Positions 36,631 through 49,009 of a stretch of 64,000 bases of DNA are shown piece by piece (the stretch's first letter is position 1; each line of letters starts with the position of its first letter). A model generated the notes under the pieces. That model was not told the DNA's origin. It ran no database searches and saw only the letters and a list, made by a program, of their open reading frames with translations. A program made the position numbers and the translations under genes. Source of the DNA: Hofstenia miamia (Eukaryota; Xenacoelomorpha; Acoela; Hofsteniidae); assembly GCA_900660155.1 (NCBI GenBank), contig CABFPE010000917.1, positions 70,015 through 134,014 of the forward strand, in the 5' to 3' direction.

Positions 36631-37559
36631 TTAATAAATGTAGTAAACCAAGTGTATGCGAAAACAATAACGAATAGTTTTTGAGATAACAAAAAATTAA
36701 TTAAAGGCAGTTACAGATTTCCAAAAAGCACGGACAACATGATAAAGTATTTCATTTTATATTGATAAAAAATTAAGAATGGTTATGCGATGAGCTGGCA
36801 TTGCAACGCCATTTTATTTTTTACTAAAATTGATAATGTTGGATTAATTTTTAGTTGTGCCATGCACCTTTCCAAGGTGAATTTATAAGGCAAACATAAG
36901 ATAATCACAATATACTTCTGATCTGAAATTGGTGAAAAAGCCTATTCAACAGTTATAGGAATAAGTCACATAAGCCACAAAAGCTAAACTAACCAGTATA
37001 TATTATTAGCAATTTGGTAAAATAGCTCAATAAAAACTAAAAATAGTTATATTGAGGCATATTATTTAATAAAAGTTCTAAATTAGTTCTTGAGTAAATT
37101 GCCACTGTTGTAATCCTTCAACTAAGACACATATATTTATTAAATATTTTAACCAATAAATATGCTTGGTCATTTGACAAAATGTAAGGTTTGTAATACT
37201 TTAATCCAACAAACATTTACTTAAGATCGACATAACAAAACTTTTTCCTAAATTTGCTTAATAATAACATTATTATGGCAGCATGATCAATAACGTGAAA
37301 TTGGTCAGCCAAAGTTACTCTAGTTTCATATCAAAGCAATAATCCATGTATTTTTTGTTTCTAATCATTCAGCCTAGATTATTAAGGAACACTTACCTTT
37401 TTAAAAAAGCATAAAATTTAGACGTCATTATTTCTGTTAATGATATTTATGCCTTATCCATGCTTATATCTAGTAATTTTTTCAAAAAGACAATACAAAT
37501 GATGAAGCCTAAAATGGAAAATATTTGAAAATGTAACTTCTAGTGGAAAGTTTTCTATA

Positions 37560-37870
37560 AGGAATATGCTCTAAAGGAAGTTATTCTAAAAACTTTATCC
37601 TAACAATTGCTTAAATCTATTTCTACCTTATCCTAAACCCCTGTTTCTTCACAATTTTATAAATCTTAACCCCAAACCCGACTTACAAATTCATGCTTCC
37701 TAATCCCTAAACCTAAACCAAAAATTCAGATTTTTTATAAGTTTTAGAATTAAGCCCTAAACCTAATCCAGAAATTTATGCTTTGCAGACCTTGTCCCCT
37801 AAAGCATAAATTTTAGAGACATTAGCAATAACCCTAATCTAACAATAATAAAAATTACTTGGAGTTTGAT
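37560..37870. repeat. CCTAA-rich stretch, possible MITE
   Basis: Repeated cctaaacc / ccctaaacctaa words and a gtcccctaaag string, which also ends the foldback MITE at 1755-1988. No clear inverted arms were found here, so kinship is only suggested. Confidence 0.3.
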
Positions 37871-38099
37871 CAGTAAGCATATTTCATCTAAATTTTGAGC
37901 ATTTTCCTTGTTGGTATATAAAATAATTTCTCAGAACAAATACAAAATTTCTCAAAGCAGATGCTGATTACAAAGTGTGTATATAGGCCAGCAATTTAAT
38001 AAGTCATGAAATGCTTGAAAGCTTTTTAAGCAACTATTTTCAGCCAATGAACATATAAATATATTTTCACCATTTCTGCATTGTTGTTGAATATTTTAG

Positions 38100-38639
38100 T
38101 GACAAATATTCTGAGTTGTAATAATTCCAAGTTTCTTGGGGATAAAAAGTTAAGTTTCGCCAACTATATTTTTTCCAAATGTGTAGTTTCTTTACTTGAA
38201 TAGACATTTATTTGGTTTGGGTGGTCATTACTTGAAGCCAGAGTCCATAATTTATTTCCAAATTTTACTGGTAAAATTTTGCATAAATTGCTTTGATTAG
38301 TGTTTTCCAGTGTATAGGAACAATTGCACATGAATTGACAAATTTTCATAGCTACAACAAATTTTTTTAGTCTTGTGTTTGTGGTATCCAATAAAGGTCT
38401 AATTTTTGCCATCTTCTCAGTCTTATTTAAAGCTTAGTTATCTGCAAAATACAAACATTTTTGATTTCTCAAAATCTGTTGTGGACATAGAGTTAGCTAT
38501 AAAATTAACCCTGATATCTTAATCTTGCAACCAATACATGTACATCTCCTTCTGTTGTAATGAATGATTTCCAGATAGCAAAACTGTACTTGTTATTTTA
38601 ACATCTGAGCTTATAGTAATTTGTTAATTGTTTGTTTAC

Positions 38640-38698
<59 letters not shown>

Positions 38699-39300
38699 TC
38701 CCATATATATATGATACTGCCATGTTTATCAGCTCATCATCCAAATAGTAAAAAATAGTTCAAAAAGAGTTAGATCTATTATTTTAGGATTAGCACTCAA
38801 TCCTTTGGTAGTGGATTAGAATTTAAATCAATTTTTTCCAAAAGATATTGAATTTTGAGTGTTTTTTGCAGTAAGTTTATCAGAATTTAGATTTATTAAT
38901 TGTTTTGAATCACTGGATGTTGAATGAAGTTCGCCTTTGTCAGTTTCAAAATAGTCAACTTCTACTTCACCTGGAATGTCATTATGAATGTTCTGAATGT
39001 CTCCATATTCACTGTGAGTTCATTTGTATCTGAAGGAAGGGCAAATATCTGCTGAACAGTTTCTTCATATTGTATAATTTATAAACATCATCACAGAAGT
39101 CAGGAAGAGTTTCACACATCACTACATCTACCTCTTCAAAATCATCCCTGATTGTACCAATGATAATATCTCAAAGAACTTTGCAATTAAGCACTGCAAC
39201 TAACTCATAAGAAGCTGCTCTGAACAACTATTTAGTGTCACTCTAGTCTTTGATAATATCCTTTCTAGTCATGTTCCATCAATTCCACTCTTTTTGTTTA
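38100..39300 (-). mobile_element. Probable piggyBac transposon relic
   Basis: The minus-strand frame 38412-38164 reads MAKIRPLLDTTNTRLKKFVV, then ENTNQSNLCKILPVKFGNKL, WTLASSNDH and YSSKETTHL. This mirrors the piggyBac transposase run KIRPLxDxxNxxFKK, (M/L)P-x-KP-x-K-x-G-x-K-x-W-x-LAxS and Y-x-GKET. Upstream, near 39140-39080, DFEEVDVVMCETLPDF resembles the acidic N-terminal region. The part between is decayed and no TTAA-bounded termini were identified. Confidence 0.5.
38644..38698. repeat. Long (TA)n microsatellite
   Basis: About 27 TA units, the longest in the window, inside the piggyBac-like relic. Confidence 0.9.
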
Positions 39301-41070
39301 GGAATTTCTTTCCCACTCCTTTAATTGTCCCAAATCAATATGGCTCCTTGCATTAACCCACAATTTTTGCACTAAAGTAATATCCTACAACACATACACC
39401 ATGCCAACACCCAACATCCACTGTCCATCCCTCCCTACACTATTCCCTATTCCAATGAACAGAGCAAACTTTTGGAGCATATCAGTGGAGGCAGCTATGG
39501 GTGGGCAAGGTGGACTTGATTTACCTTGAAAAAACACAAGATTTAAGATTTAATGGCAATCAATACTAATTTATTACCCCAATTTTGAATTAAATAAACA
39601 GAATATGATATTACAAAAACAATGTACATGTAGATAGCTAGTTTATCTAAAATGCCAAATATTAACAAATAAAAACAAATATTACAGCAGTAAGTACAAT
39701 TTGTAATGCAATTTTTGGCAGCTTGGCGTTGAGTTCTAAATTTCCAATTTATCCAACCAGAATTGTTAATCAGAAGGCGGACCAAATTGCCTCCATCCAC
39801 CTTTCTCTTAAATATATACATATGCAATATTCAAAACCAATGGCCAATCAAAAACTGCGCATGCTTGCAAAGGTGGAATAACATGAAATAGTACATCTTT
39901 TGAGAAATAAGTGTTCAGAATTAATGCGAAAGTGCGTAGTGCCTGCAAAAGGTGGCGTGACCTGTGAGACGAACTTTCTCTGTTTAACCACTCTACACAT
40001 TAAATGTCACTTCAATCGCCTATCTCCTCAAAGCTGGCCAATTTTTAAAATTAAGCTGTTTTACGAATTTTACTTGCAGACGCCCTTAAAAATTTTCAAC
40101 ATTGAAAAAAAAGTTTTTTTCAAGATTTATTGATGAAAAATCCAATAGACTACAATTTTGAAGATAGGATATATACTGAACAAGCTATATGGCCTACTTT
40201 GTAGAAATTTCCAAATATAGAGGTTTTTTTATATACATCCCATTCAATGTTATAGCTACCATTTTAAAGCTGAAGACAACTTTCACCGGATGTTGCTCTA
40301 TCAAACAGTATATAGTATGCTAAGATCTGCCCTTTTTACGATTTTATTAAAATATTGACAAATGCTGCTTGATTATTTTAACCATTTTGGCAAATTCTTG
40401 AATTGCATGAAAAGTTTATGTTGTGTACATATTTTGAGGTTAATATATCAAGAAACTATAAATATATTAGATGAGGATCATTTTGACACTATTGAAAATT
40501 CTCTAACTCTCGAAGTTTGTAATTGAGTATTTCATTTATTATGGGTCATATTCAAATTCCGTTTGCTTTTTAAGATGTGTAAGAAAATGGTATTTAAAAT
40601 ATTTAATTCTAACAAGTACAGGTCACATAAAAATTTTTAATCTATAATCAGCAGGCCATGGACATGGATAGACTCAATCTATTGTCTAGGATATGGGGAA
40701 ATAGGGGAAACATTAGAAACATATACTTTTATTCTGTTAAAACTTCCGGAGAGGTGGATTAAATGAATAAATGTGATCGAATGCATACCATAACAATCGT
40801 ACTAAGATCCTATCCTAAGAACCTCAACTTCATTATGATTCTGAACCATTATTGAAATTTCACTTTCTAATCCTATTTCAACCTTCTTGAACTCAAAATC
40901 ACTGTGTTTCAAAATGAATTTAACATAATTTCATTTTACTTGGCACTGGGCTGCATGGACTGACAATATATACAAACAAAACAAACACAATAAGCCTATT
41001 ATATTTTTTGTCATGTCAGTCATAAGAAAATAGATGAGCTTCTTCAAAATCTAGATTTTTTATATTTTAG
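39300..41070. other. No recognisable gene
   Basis: Contains a CA/CT-rich stretch at about 39360-39450 and otherwise AT-rich sequence. Plus and minus open frames at 39543-39827 and 39900-40133 show no family features. Confidence 0.5.
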
Positions 41071-41124
41071 GTTCCTGGTTTAACACGTTTGCTGCTTGGA
41101 TTATATAGTGGTCGAGGATCTTAA
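41071..41124 (+). CDS. Possible short terminal exon, unidentified
   Basis: After a strong acceptor (tttttatattttag) the frame reads VPGLTRLLLGLYSGRGS and stops. The string is protein-like and the acceptor is good, but no matching upstream exon was found and I cannot name the protein. It may be chance. Confidence 0.2.
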   Translation, partial: VPGLTRLLLGLYSGRGS

Positions 41125-41409
41125 TTTCATTGATACGTTTTCATATTTAAATTATCATTGATTTTCCTAAAAATTATGAGCAAATTTATTCATGTATCAG
41201 TGTAATATTTGATGAAAACTAAAAATGTAGGAATATTATAGTTTTGCATTTAGTGTGGTCCACCCTGCACATAATGCCACACACCGCCACTTGAGCATAT
41301 TGTATAAATTTGCGTTGCTATTTAAAAATGTAAAACAATATTAAGTGCACATAAGACAGCCATGCAAACATACTGCATTATCAACACTACTATTAAATAT
41401 TAGAAAAAT

Positions 41410-43830
41410 TTAGCAAATCTTTTCTTACTTTCATCTATGACTACTTTTTGAATAATATAATTATCCTAGCAGGGGATGTAGTGTTAAATTCTGGTCCAAT
41501 CTTAGATGAATGTAACCTTGAAAATTTACAGAATCGTTGTAAAAACAATTTTAAGTACATTTATCTAAACTTCAGAAGTTCGAATTTCAATCAAGATAGT
41601 ATTCTTAAAATTGCAACTCTATTTTGTTAAAAGTTTGGTTAAATAATGAAATAAATCCAAATTTTTTCAATCCAAACTCCGAAAATTTTAATGTTTTTGT
41701 TACAAATAGGGATAGTACAGGTGGAGGTCTTAATTTAAATCCAATATGTAGAAAGAAATTTGATTTGGAGCATTCTGTTTTTGAATCACTATGAATAGAA
41801 ATTTAGTCACCTACAAATTCTTCGGAAGATTAATTAATTAATGAAACTTTATTGTAAAGAATATATAGTTTAAATGCAATGAAATTTCAGATATTCTTAG
41901 CAATACCATTCACTAAACATTAGGTGACTTTACCTTATATCAACTATTTCAATTTTTATGAAAAATATTCATTGAAACAATTATACGCTATTTATAATTT
42001 AAAAATAATCAACACTCAAACTCCCACTCAAAAAACGACATTAAATGATTATTTTTTATCCAATTTGGAAACTATATATAAAACTTATATTCTTGAATCA
42101 TTCAGTGATCACGCACTCTGTATTTATACTAGTAAGATTCAAGTTAAGCTTCCTAAATTTAAAACGATTTTTTTTAGAGATTTCAAAAATTATTTAGATG
42201 AGATCATGGAAAATTTACTTAAAAATGCTCCATTCGACTATATTTTTACTCTAAATTCTGGTTCTCACATACTAAATTACATTGCGCACTATCTATCAAG
42301 TGCTAAGCAAAATAGAACCGATAAAAATCAGTCGAGTAATCAACAAATCACAACGATTTCATTTAACCACGTCTCATAATCAGCAAGTAATCATGAAGAA
42401 CATAAACATAAAGCAAAAACTCTTTGAACTAGCTAAAGGTAATCCGACAAAATTTAATTGAACTAATTACAAAATATCAAAGAAATTAATTAAAAACTTA
42501 AGCTCTAAACAATCAACTTTCAAGCAACGTCAATTTTTTGAAAACTTCAATTCTTCTAAACAAAAGTGGAAATTTTTCAACCGTTTCATTGGAAAATCGA
42601 ATGGTGTCAATAGTGACATTTCAGATATTATAATGGATAATGAAAACTCACTGATAAAAAAATGATACTAAATCATTTAAATCAGACATTTAAAGAGTTA
42701 GGTAACTTCAATTTTCCTAAAACTCCTCTATCAGAACTTAGGCAATCAAATTGTAAGTCAACACTTCAATTAAGTCTATCTACCTTAAGAGAATTAGAAA
42801 ATATTGTAAAAAATGTATATGTTAATAAATCTTCCTGTTTAACTCATTTACATTATTTCATTATTAAGAAATTTTTCATATATTTGGCGACTGTCTATTA
42901 ATTAATGTATAGTTAAAAACGAATTTCCGGAGATAATGAAAAAGTCAGATATAACACCTTTGTATAAAAATGGAGAACCCCCGTTTTGCAAAAAAATATT
43001 AACAATCTCAATAACGCACACTTTTAGTAAAATATTTGAAAAATTCAAATCACCCAATACTTTGAATCTGAGAATATTTTATCCTCTAAACAATATGGTT
43101 TCCGCGCCAAACATAGCACAAGAGATACAATTATTTCAATTATTCCCATAATAAATCCAGTTGTATAGCCCTTTTAGACTTAAGCAAAAATATTAATTCA
43201 ATGAATTTTTGACATTTTGGTGATTGAACTTAAAAATTTCGGATTTCAACAAAATTCAACTATTTACTTTTGAGTTTTTTAGAAATCAGAAAACAACGTG
43301 CATTAATGAATTATATGAAATCTGAAAATATTACAACCAATCGGAGTGCCTCAAGGCACAGTACTAGGGCCAATTTTATTTTCAATATATGTAAATGATA
43401 TTATGAAATATAGCAAAATATATCAATTTGCAGACGATGCTTGCCTCATAAATACTGATAATGAAGCATTTAGGGCCACAAAAATTCACAAATTTGTATT
43501 GAAAATCTTTCTAGGTATTTCACATCCAATCAATTAAAGATCAATATTGAAAAAACGCAATTCATTACATTTTTGCCTAATTATGTAAAAAAAATACAAA
43601 CAAGATCGAATTAACTGTTAACAGCGTTCAGATATAACCTCATGTTACATATCTAGGAGTTGATATTGCCAAAGATTTCAAATTTGATAATTTTCTCCTA
43701 AAAAGATACAAAATGACTTCTGGCGTTAGATACTTATACTACCTCGAGAAATTTCAATCCAGGTTATCACGTTCAACAATTGCATGCATTTTGTTTACAT
43801 TATTCATTTTTATTTATTAATTTTAATAAA
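41410..43830 (+). mobile_element. LINE with endonuclease and RT remnants (longest copy)
   Basis: Starts near 41460 with ILAGDVVLNSGPILDECNLE, the LAGDVELNPGP-type string common near the start of CR1/Jockey-like ORF2. At 41924-42379 LPYINYFNFYEKYSLKQLY to DYFLSNLE and ILESFSDHALCIY is the C-terminal half of the exonuclease-endonuclease-phosphatase domain, including the catalytic SDH. RT fragments follow: PLYKNGEPP (42960), QYGFRAKHSTRDTI (43090), VPQGTVLGPILFSIYVNDIM (43346) and YQFADDACLINTD, the last with the catalytic ADD. Several frame breaks lie between them. About 2.4 kb remains. No clear ATT tail is seen at the end. Confidence 0.85.
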
Positions 43831-43846
43831 AAGCCGTTGTTTATTA

Positions 43847-44179
43847 TCAAAAACTTCGAAATGGTAATTGAAAATTACAATCAAACGCACATGTAAAGTT
43901 CACTTCTTCAAATGAGTCCAAACAAGCAGAAAAGACCTTATCCCAAATGGCAGGGGAGAAGGGGAGAATACCTGTGTAATAGCGGCAATATAATTGTAAA
44001 ACCGAGGACATTGCTTTAAGGGCATCAGCAAAGTGATTAAGAATCACAGCCAGATTACACGTAGACTTCTCTATATGCACATTCGCACTAGCATTGTTCC
44101 AATGACAATAGTTCTTTTCTAGTTCAGTTTGATTGCAGCCTATTCTTTCAGAATATGTGCTGAGAAGCCGCAGGACCAT
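43847..44179 (-). CDS. Hypothetical 110-residue protein or 3' exon
   Basis: The minus-strand ORF starts MVLRLLSTYSERIGCNQTEL and continues EKNYCHWNNASANVHIEKST, CNLAVILNHFADALKAMSS, VLQLYCRYYTGILPFSPAIW and DKVFSACLDSFEEVN. It is mixed, non-repetitive and helix-like, unlike the flanking LINE. A minus-strand AATAAA (43845-43840) directly follows the stop, which suits a transcript end. I do not recognise the family. It may be the last exon of a gene with introns to the right or a retrocopy. The sequence upstream of the ATG contains a short palindrome, ggtgcaatgcacc, near 44224. Confidence 0.4.
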   Translation of the reverse strand: MVLRLLSTYSERIGCNQTELEKNYCHWNNASANVHIEKSTCNLAVILNHFADALKAMSSVLQLYCRYYTGILPFSPAIWDKVFSACLDSFEEVNFTCAFDCNFQLPFRSF

Positions 44180-44703
44180 TTTACTTCATTTTAGTTTGAG
44201 GACGCAATCATATTGCTTTGGAGGTGCAATGCACCCCGTGGCTACGGCCTTGATATGGATAACTGAATGCACTTCATGTTTTTCAAACAAAGCACATAAA
44301 ATGACATTGTTGTTAAGTCATGCCATGCTGGCTAGCATGAATGAATGGCATTCCATGCTATTTATATGACCAGACCTAAAACAACTTAGCTTTATTGAGC
44401 TACGTTATGCAAGTTGAAACAAAATTGGGTAGGATCCTTTTAGCGGCTTTTAATCTCGTTCGTGTTGGAACGTAAAAGAAGTAGTTTAGCCGCCTATCGT
44501 TGTAATTTATGTTATTTTAGAGTAAAGGCAATATTAGGGTGTTATCTTAAGTTGGTACAACATTCTGTCTTGCTAAAATAATATTTATCTAAAGTCGTTC
44601 CTAGTCTTTCCTCAATGCTACACACCAATCAAATCTATAATAATTTTTTTACTAAGCATATCATGCAATGCAAAAGAGGGAAATTCACATTTAAGTTGAA
44701 GAC

Positions 44704-44880
44704 ATGCGAGTTAAACTTATTTTGGTCTTTGTTACACTGTGTGTTATTTTTTCAAGTTTCTATGCGAATGCAAGAATGCTTCATGTAGATGGTGACGGTC
44801 ATGAACATGATGATGACCATCCTCATGACGACGAGCATCATGAAATTCATCCTCATGACCACTCTGTTATCATTGATTAA
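44704..44880 (+). CDS. Small secreted His/Asp-rich peptide
   Basis: 58 codons. Residues 1-23 form a textbook signal peptide: MRVK, a hydrophobic core LILVFVTLCVIF, then a small-residue end YANA. The predicted mature part is 35 residues with 10 His, 9 Asp and 3 Glu and no Cys, built from HEHDDDHPHDDEHHEIHPHD. Such His/Asp clusters bind Zn, Cu or Ni in other proteins, so an extracellular metal-binding role is a reasonable inference; the family is not recognised. An inverted, start-less relative lies at 48735-48920, and homology extends upstream of the ATG to about 44620. The ATG is the first in frame. No AATAAA was seen within about 80 nt downstream. Confidence 0.6.
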   Translation: MRVKLILVFVTLCVIFSSFYANARMLHVDGDGHEHDDDHPHDDEHHEIHPHDHSVIID

Positions 44881-44972
44881 GAAAACTGTGAAAAGTTGGT
44901 GATTGGATTTTATTGGAAATTTTTATTGCTTTTTATAACTAAGAAAGTAAATGAAATTATCAAATGTTCCAT

Positions 44973-45020
44973 TAATATATTTAGTTTTGGCCTGTATAGT
45001 GGCCAAGACTAAATATATTA
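44973..45020. repeat. 20-bp hairpin
   Basis: Arms taatatatttagttttggcc (44973-44992) and ggccaagactaaatatatta (45001-45020) pair with one mismatch around an 8-nt loop. It lies about 90 bp downstream of the His/Asp peptide gene and could form a stem in its 3' region. Confidence 0.7.
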
Positions 45021-45100
45021 TGATTATTATTCATAATAATTTTTGGAATTATATGCATGAAATAAGAGATAAAGAAATAGTTACATATCATGGTATATGT

Positions 45101-45501
45101 CAGTGGTTCTTAATCACTTTTGTCAATGGACCCCCTTTACTCTTAATTTTTTAGTTGGACCCCGTGGCAAAAATAATCACTAATTAAATAGCAAAGGAAT
45201 TGTTAATATTAGGGATATAGTAAATCGTTATGCTTTATTCTGAAGGAAAACTAAACTACAATGTCGTTATTTTTTCTTCTACTTAAGTGCTATACAAAAT
45301 AGAACAGCGGCGAGAATATTTTTATTGTTAGTATTTTATAACAGTGCAAATTTCTGTAGAAATTCCATTCTCAGTAATGAAAACCATTCGGAATTCGAAT
45401 TGCGCTATGGCCCACCAGAATGTCACCGTGGACCCCCCAATTCGCTCTTTTTGTGTATCGACTTCCAGTAAAGTCACATGGACCCCAGTTAAGAACCCCT
45501 G
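45101..45501. mobile_element. hAT-type MITE with 8-bp target duplication
   Basis: The left end is cagtggttcttaatcac and the right end agttaagaacccctg. These are inverted, hAT-type termini of the widespread CAGTGGTTCTTAA class. The 8-bp flanks gtatatgt (45093-45100) and gtctatgt (45502-45509) match at 7 of 8, the hAT duplication length. The element is 401 bp with no transposase. The well-kept ends suggest a fairly recent insertion. Confidence 0.85.
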
Positions 45502-45509
45502 GTCTATGT

Positions 45510-47640
45510 GAACAATATTTGCTTACATCATTTAAAAAATATTTCTTCATTCCGTTTGTTTCTAGAATTATATAAGTAAACAAGTGACTAGGGATTTAAT
45601 GTTTTTTATATTGATGAACTAGTAAATTTAGAAAATATATTAGGATTAGCTAGACCAAATTTGAAGTTGTGTACAAATCATATTGTACTGTACCTGCTAA
45701 TTCTCAACTTGATTATAAACAAACAATTTTACAAGTTTTAATGTTTATCTCTATGCAAGTATAAAGTGATGATAAGGCTGAAAACAGTCCTAATGCTTCG
45801 AAATCTATTTGTACGTCTTTGGAATGGCTGCTTAACAGCTGTGAGCCAACAAAGCAGTTAATAATTTTCTGTCGCATTGATGTTCTATTGGCATTATTGT
45901 TATGTCATGTGAAAAATTGATAGGACTAATAGAAATTGATAAAGTAAATGTGAAGTTTTCTTCAAGTCACGCATTCTGTGAAAATAAACTGCCATATTGT
46001 CAAACCCCAAGTTTAATATAGCTAAATTGAATGTTTATATGAATTTATGATCATTCAGATATGGTATAATATTTTTCATGTTACTCTAATAGAAACCATA
46101 TCTGAGATGCAAGAGTATATGAAGGATTTGTGTTGAGTGGAATCGCACTTGTGATCAGTAACCCTGCCAGAATATGTGAAGAAAAATTCTTAGAATTCAA
46201 TTTAGTGTCATATTTTTATTTTTTACAAAATCAAGCTTTAATGTGTTGATTCCAACCACTGATATATTTGTGTTGGACCGCGCTCCGCCCCAACGATGTG
46301 TCAATGCAAAGAGCTTTCAATATTTCTTAAAAGCTTAGGATAAAATTGTTCATAAATGCTAGCGAATAGTTTGCTTACGTAAAAAGTAACACTATTGGAA
46401 ATAGGGTTAAATAATATTTGTTTCAAGACCATCAATTATATATGAAAGATTTGTTGTTTGTTGGAAGCAAATAAAATGTCATTTTCTGACATCATTGCAA
46501 AATTCGGATACATGTGAATACAGCTAAGAAAGTATTTTTTAACCACGGGTTTGGTATTGAAAAGCTCTAACCGTACACGATTATGATATACATACTTATT
46601 TTTCAGCATTTTACTTAATTGAAAGCTTCTGACACAAATATATATTTAAAAATTCTAATGTAATTTAGTTGTTATGATAAAAAATATTATATTTCTGAAT
46701 TCCAATATGCTTAGTAACAATTGTAGACTAAGTGACAAAATATCTAGTTTTTAAAATGAAATGTTTTACGTTTCCAGTTTCCCGAGAATTGCTGAAATAC
46801 ATAAAGCTGCTTTATTGTGAATTTTTATAGTAGATTAATAATGCAAGTTATCCAAAATGTGGTAAATTTAAAGAGTACAAAGTTTTAACCTTGTAAATTA
46901 TACAAATTCAAAAAATAAAATAAGTAAATTTTGTTTGATTTTTCTCAGAAATTCAGCTAGGCCACAATTATGACAATTATCAAGAAGATTAAATTATAGA
47001 TTTGAAAAAAAATTTGTTTAATAGGCATGCAAACTACGGTTTGTGATTCCAAGTTATTTTGATTGGCTCTGGCCTATTTTTTCTAGTAGTCTTCGCTGCT
47101 GCTGAAAAATTTCTCTCAGATTGCGATGCTTATTCGAAATAAGACATTTTTGACAGCTTTGGCAATGCTGCAGCTTTTTGTTTCTCATTTTGGAGATTCT
47201 TACATATTTTGGGTAAAACTAGTTGTTTTTTTCACATTATTAGATCTAGAAACTATAGAATGAAGTTGTGAAAGAGAGAGTAGAACATAGACCTACTGTA
47301 CAACTTCTGCTTGGAATCAGGATTAATTGTTGTTGTGGGAAGGGGAACTCCATAATCATAATGTAATAAGTGCTATGTCATACTTGCTGCATAAAAAATG
47401 ATAATTTATTCAACAATGAATTTGTAGAGTGTTTTTTCAAAGTATTTACCCAGTGACACTGCAACACGGTTCTAAAAATCATGACTCGGCAAATCATTTG
47501 CATCTCTGCTTAAGCTGCTTATTACAAATGAAACCTTGACTCAGACGGATTCCATTAATTTTATTTTTTAGATACAGCAAAACCTACAACTAAAAAACTT
47601 CGAAAGCGCTAAAAGCATCTGCGCACTGAGTTTATAGTTT
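45510..47640. other. No recognisable gene
   Basis: AT-rich intergenic sequence. A short hairpin, gttggaccgcgctccgcccc with its ccaac partner, lies near 46272. No coding or mobile element supported. Confidence 0.5.
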
Positions 47641-47654
47641 ATTGTAATAAAATC

Positions 47655-47669
47655 TGAATATATATANNN

Positions 47670-47703
<34 letters not shown>
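47655..47703. repeat. (TA)n with an NNN gap
   Basis: A TA microsatellite broken by three Ns at 47667-47669; its length is unresolved. Confidence 0.85.
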
Positions 47704-47704
<1 letters not shown>

Positions 47705-48215
47705 TAGCATCAAGAAAGTTAGCCATATAGAAAGCAAAAACACAGTGATAGTGTAGCAGCCAATCTTGCGTATGCAAAACATCCTTGAGTACCATTTAGA
47801 CATAAGCATTTTAAAGTAAAATACATTAACGAAGCCAGATTAAGTATGTAATAGAGTACAAGCATCTGGACTGATACAGATATAATGCAATTATAACTAC
47901 TGCGGATGTGTTCAGCAATTGCAGCATCTAGGAATAGTTTGCAGTTAGTGCTGAAGCGAGACAACAAAGCTGCCATCAATAGTAACACGAGAATAATCTG
48001 GATCAACTAAGCCCCAGAACTGAACAGGTTTACGCGACGGTCATAAGACAGCTGAGCTCCGTTGAAAGTTTAGCTGCTCATGGCCATCTAATAATATGAG
48101 TAAGAGCAAGGAGAACACAAATTTGAATGAAATAAAACTCTAATGACGTAAGCACGGGTAGCTGATCAAGTGTGGGAGCAGCACGACGCTTTCGAAATAG
48201 GTGCCGATGCCACAA
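47705..48215. other. Region of higher GC, unidentified
   Basis: About 500 bp with more balanced base composition than its surroundings. The minus strand has a 95-codon hydrophobic open frame (48006-47719), and a second frame reads KPVQFWGLVDPDYSRVTIDG. I cannot name either. It could be a decayed retroelement or an exon; the evidence is weak. Confidence 0.25.
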
Positions 48216-48734
48216 TATATATATATATACGCTATGCGATTAGTTTTGAGTTAAAATCATAATCAATACAATTTTTGTGATAATATAATTTACAATGCAC
48301 TACATTTAATGCTGTTAGAATATGCATATACGAAAAAATATTCAAATTGTTTTGCTTATTCAAGTCGCTAAGTACAGGGATTCAGAAATCTTAGTAGTAA
48401 GTGTTTTCATTATGATCTTAAAATTATTGGTGTTCAATCATTGTTTGTGAGTGCAAATTTCAGAATTTGAGTGTCCTGATAGGTGCTTGTTAACCGGAGT
48501 TTGAATAGTTTTAATGTATGCATATCTTAACTAGAGCCCAGTAGTATAGTGATACCAAAACTAATACTGGGGTAGTTTGATAATACCAAAAATACCGATA
48601 CTGTGGTGTCTTGCCCAAAAATTCATTGGTATTTTATTTAAGAGTATGCGTGTTGGCATTAAAGAGTACAATATTGGTTTTATCACTGATATTTTAAGTG
48701 TATTATTAATATTCAAAACATTTGATTTAATTTA

Positions 48735-48920
48735 TTAATGTTTGTATTGATGTATGGTAGTTTCCAATACATAAGCTACAGTACATCTCTTATTGGTATG
48801 AGGATGATCATCACCATGTTCATGACTATCACCATCTACATGAAGCATTATGGCATTCACATAGAAACTTGAAAAAATGACACACAATGTAATAAAGAGC
48901 AAAATAAACTTGAATTGCTT
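48735..48920 (-). pseudogene. Inverted pseudogene of the His/Asp-rich peptide
   Basis: Reading from the base aligned with the start codon (AAG at 48920-48918 instead of ATG), the frame gives FILLFITLCVIFSSFYVNA, then IMLHVDGDSHEHGDDHPH, close to the 44704-44880 peptide. It then diverges (TNKRCTVAYV) and stops at 48737-48735. The acidic/His tail is lost. Upstream similarity (gcaaaaaagacggaatttca, cacatttaagttga) continues to about 49010, so the duplication included the 5' flank. The start codon is lost and an in-frame stop lies just before it, so it is not expected to make the peptide. Confidence 0.7.
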
Positions 48921-49009
48921 ATTGTCAACTTAAATGTGAAATTCCGTCTTTTTTGCATGGTGTGCAATACCTAGATGAAAAATATTAAACATATTATAAG
49001 CTTGATTGG

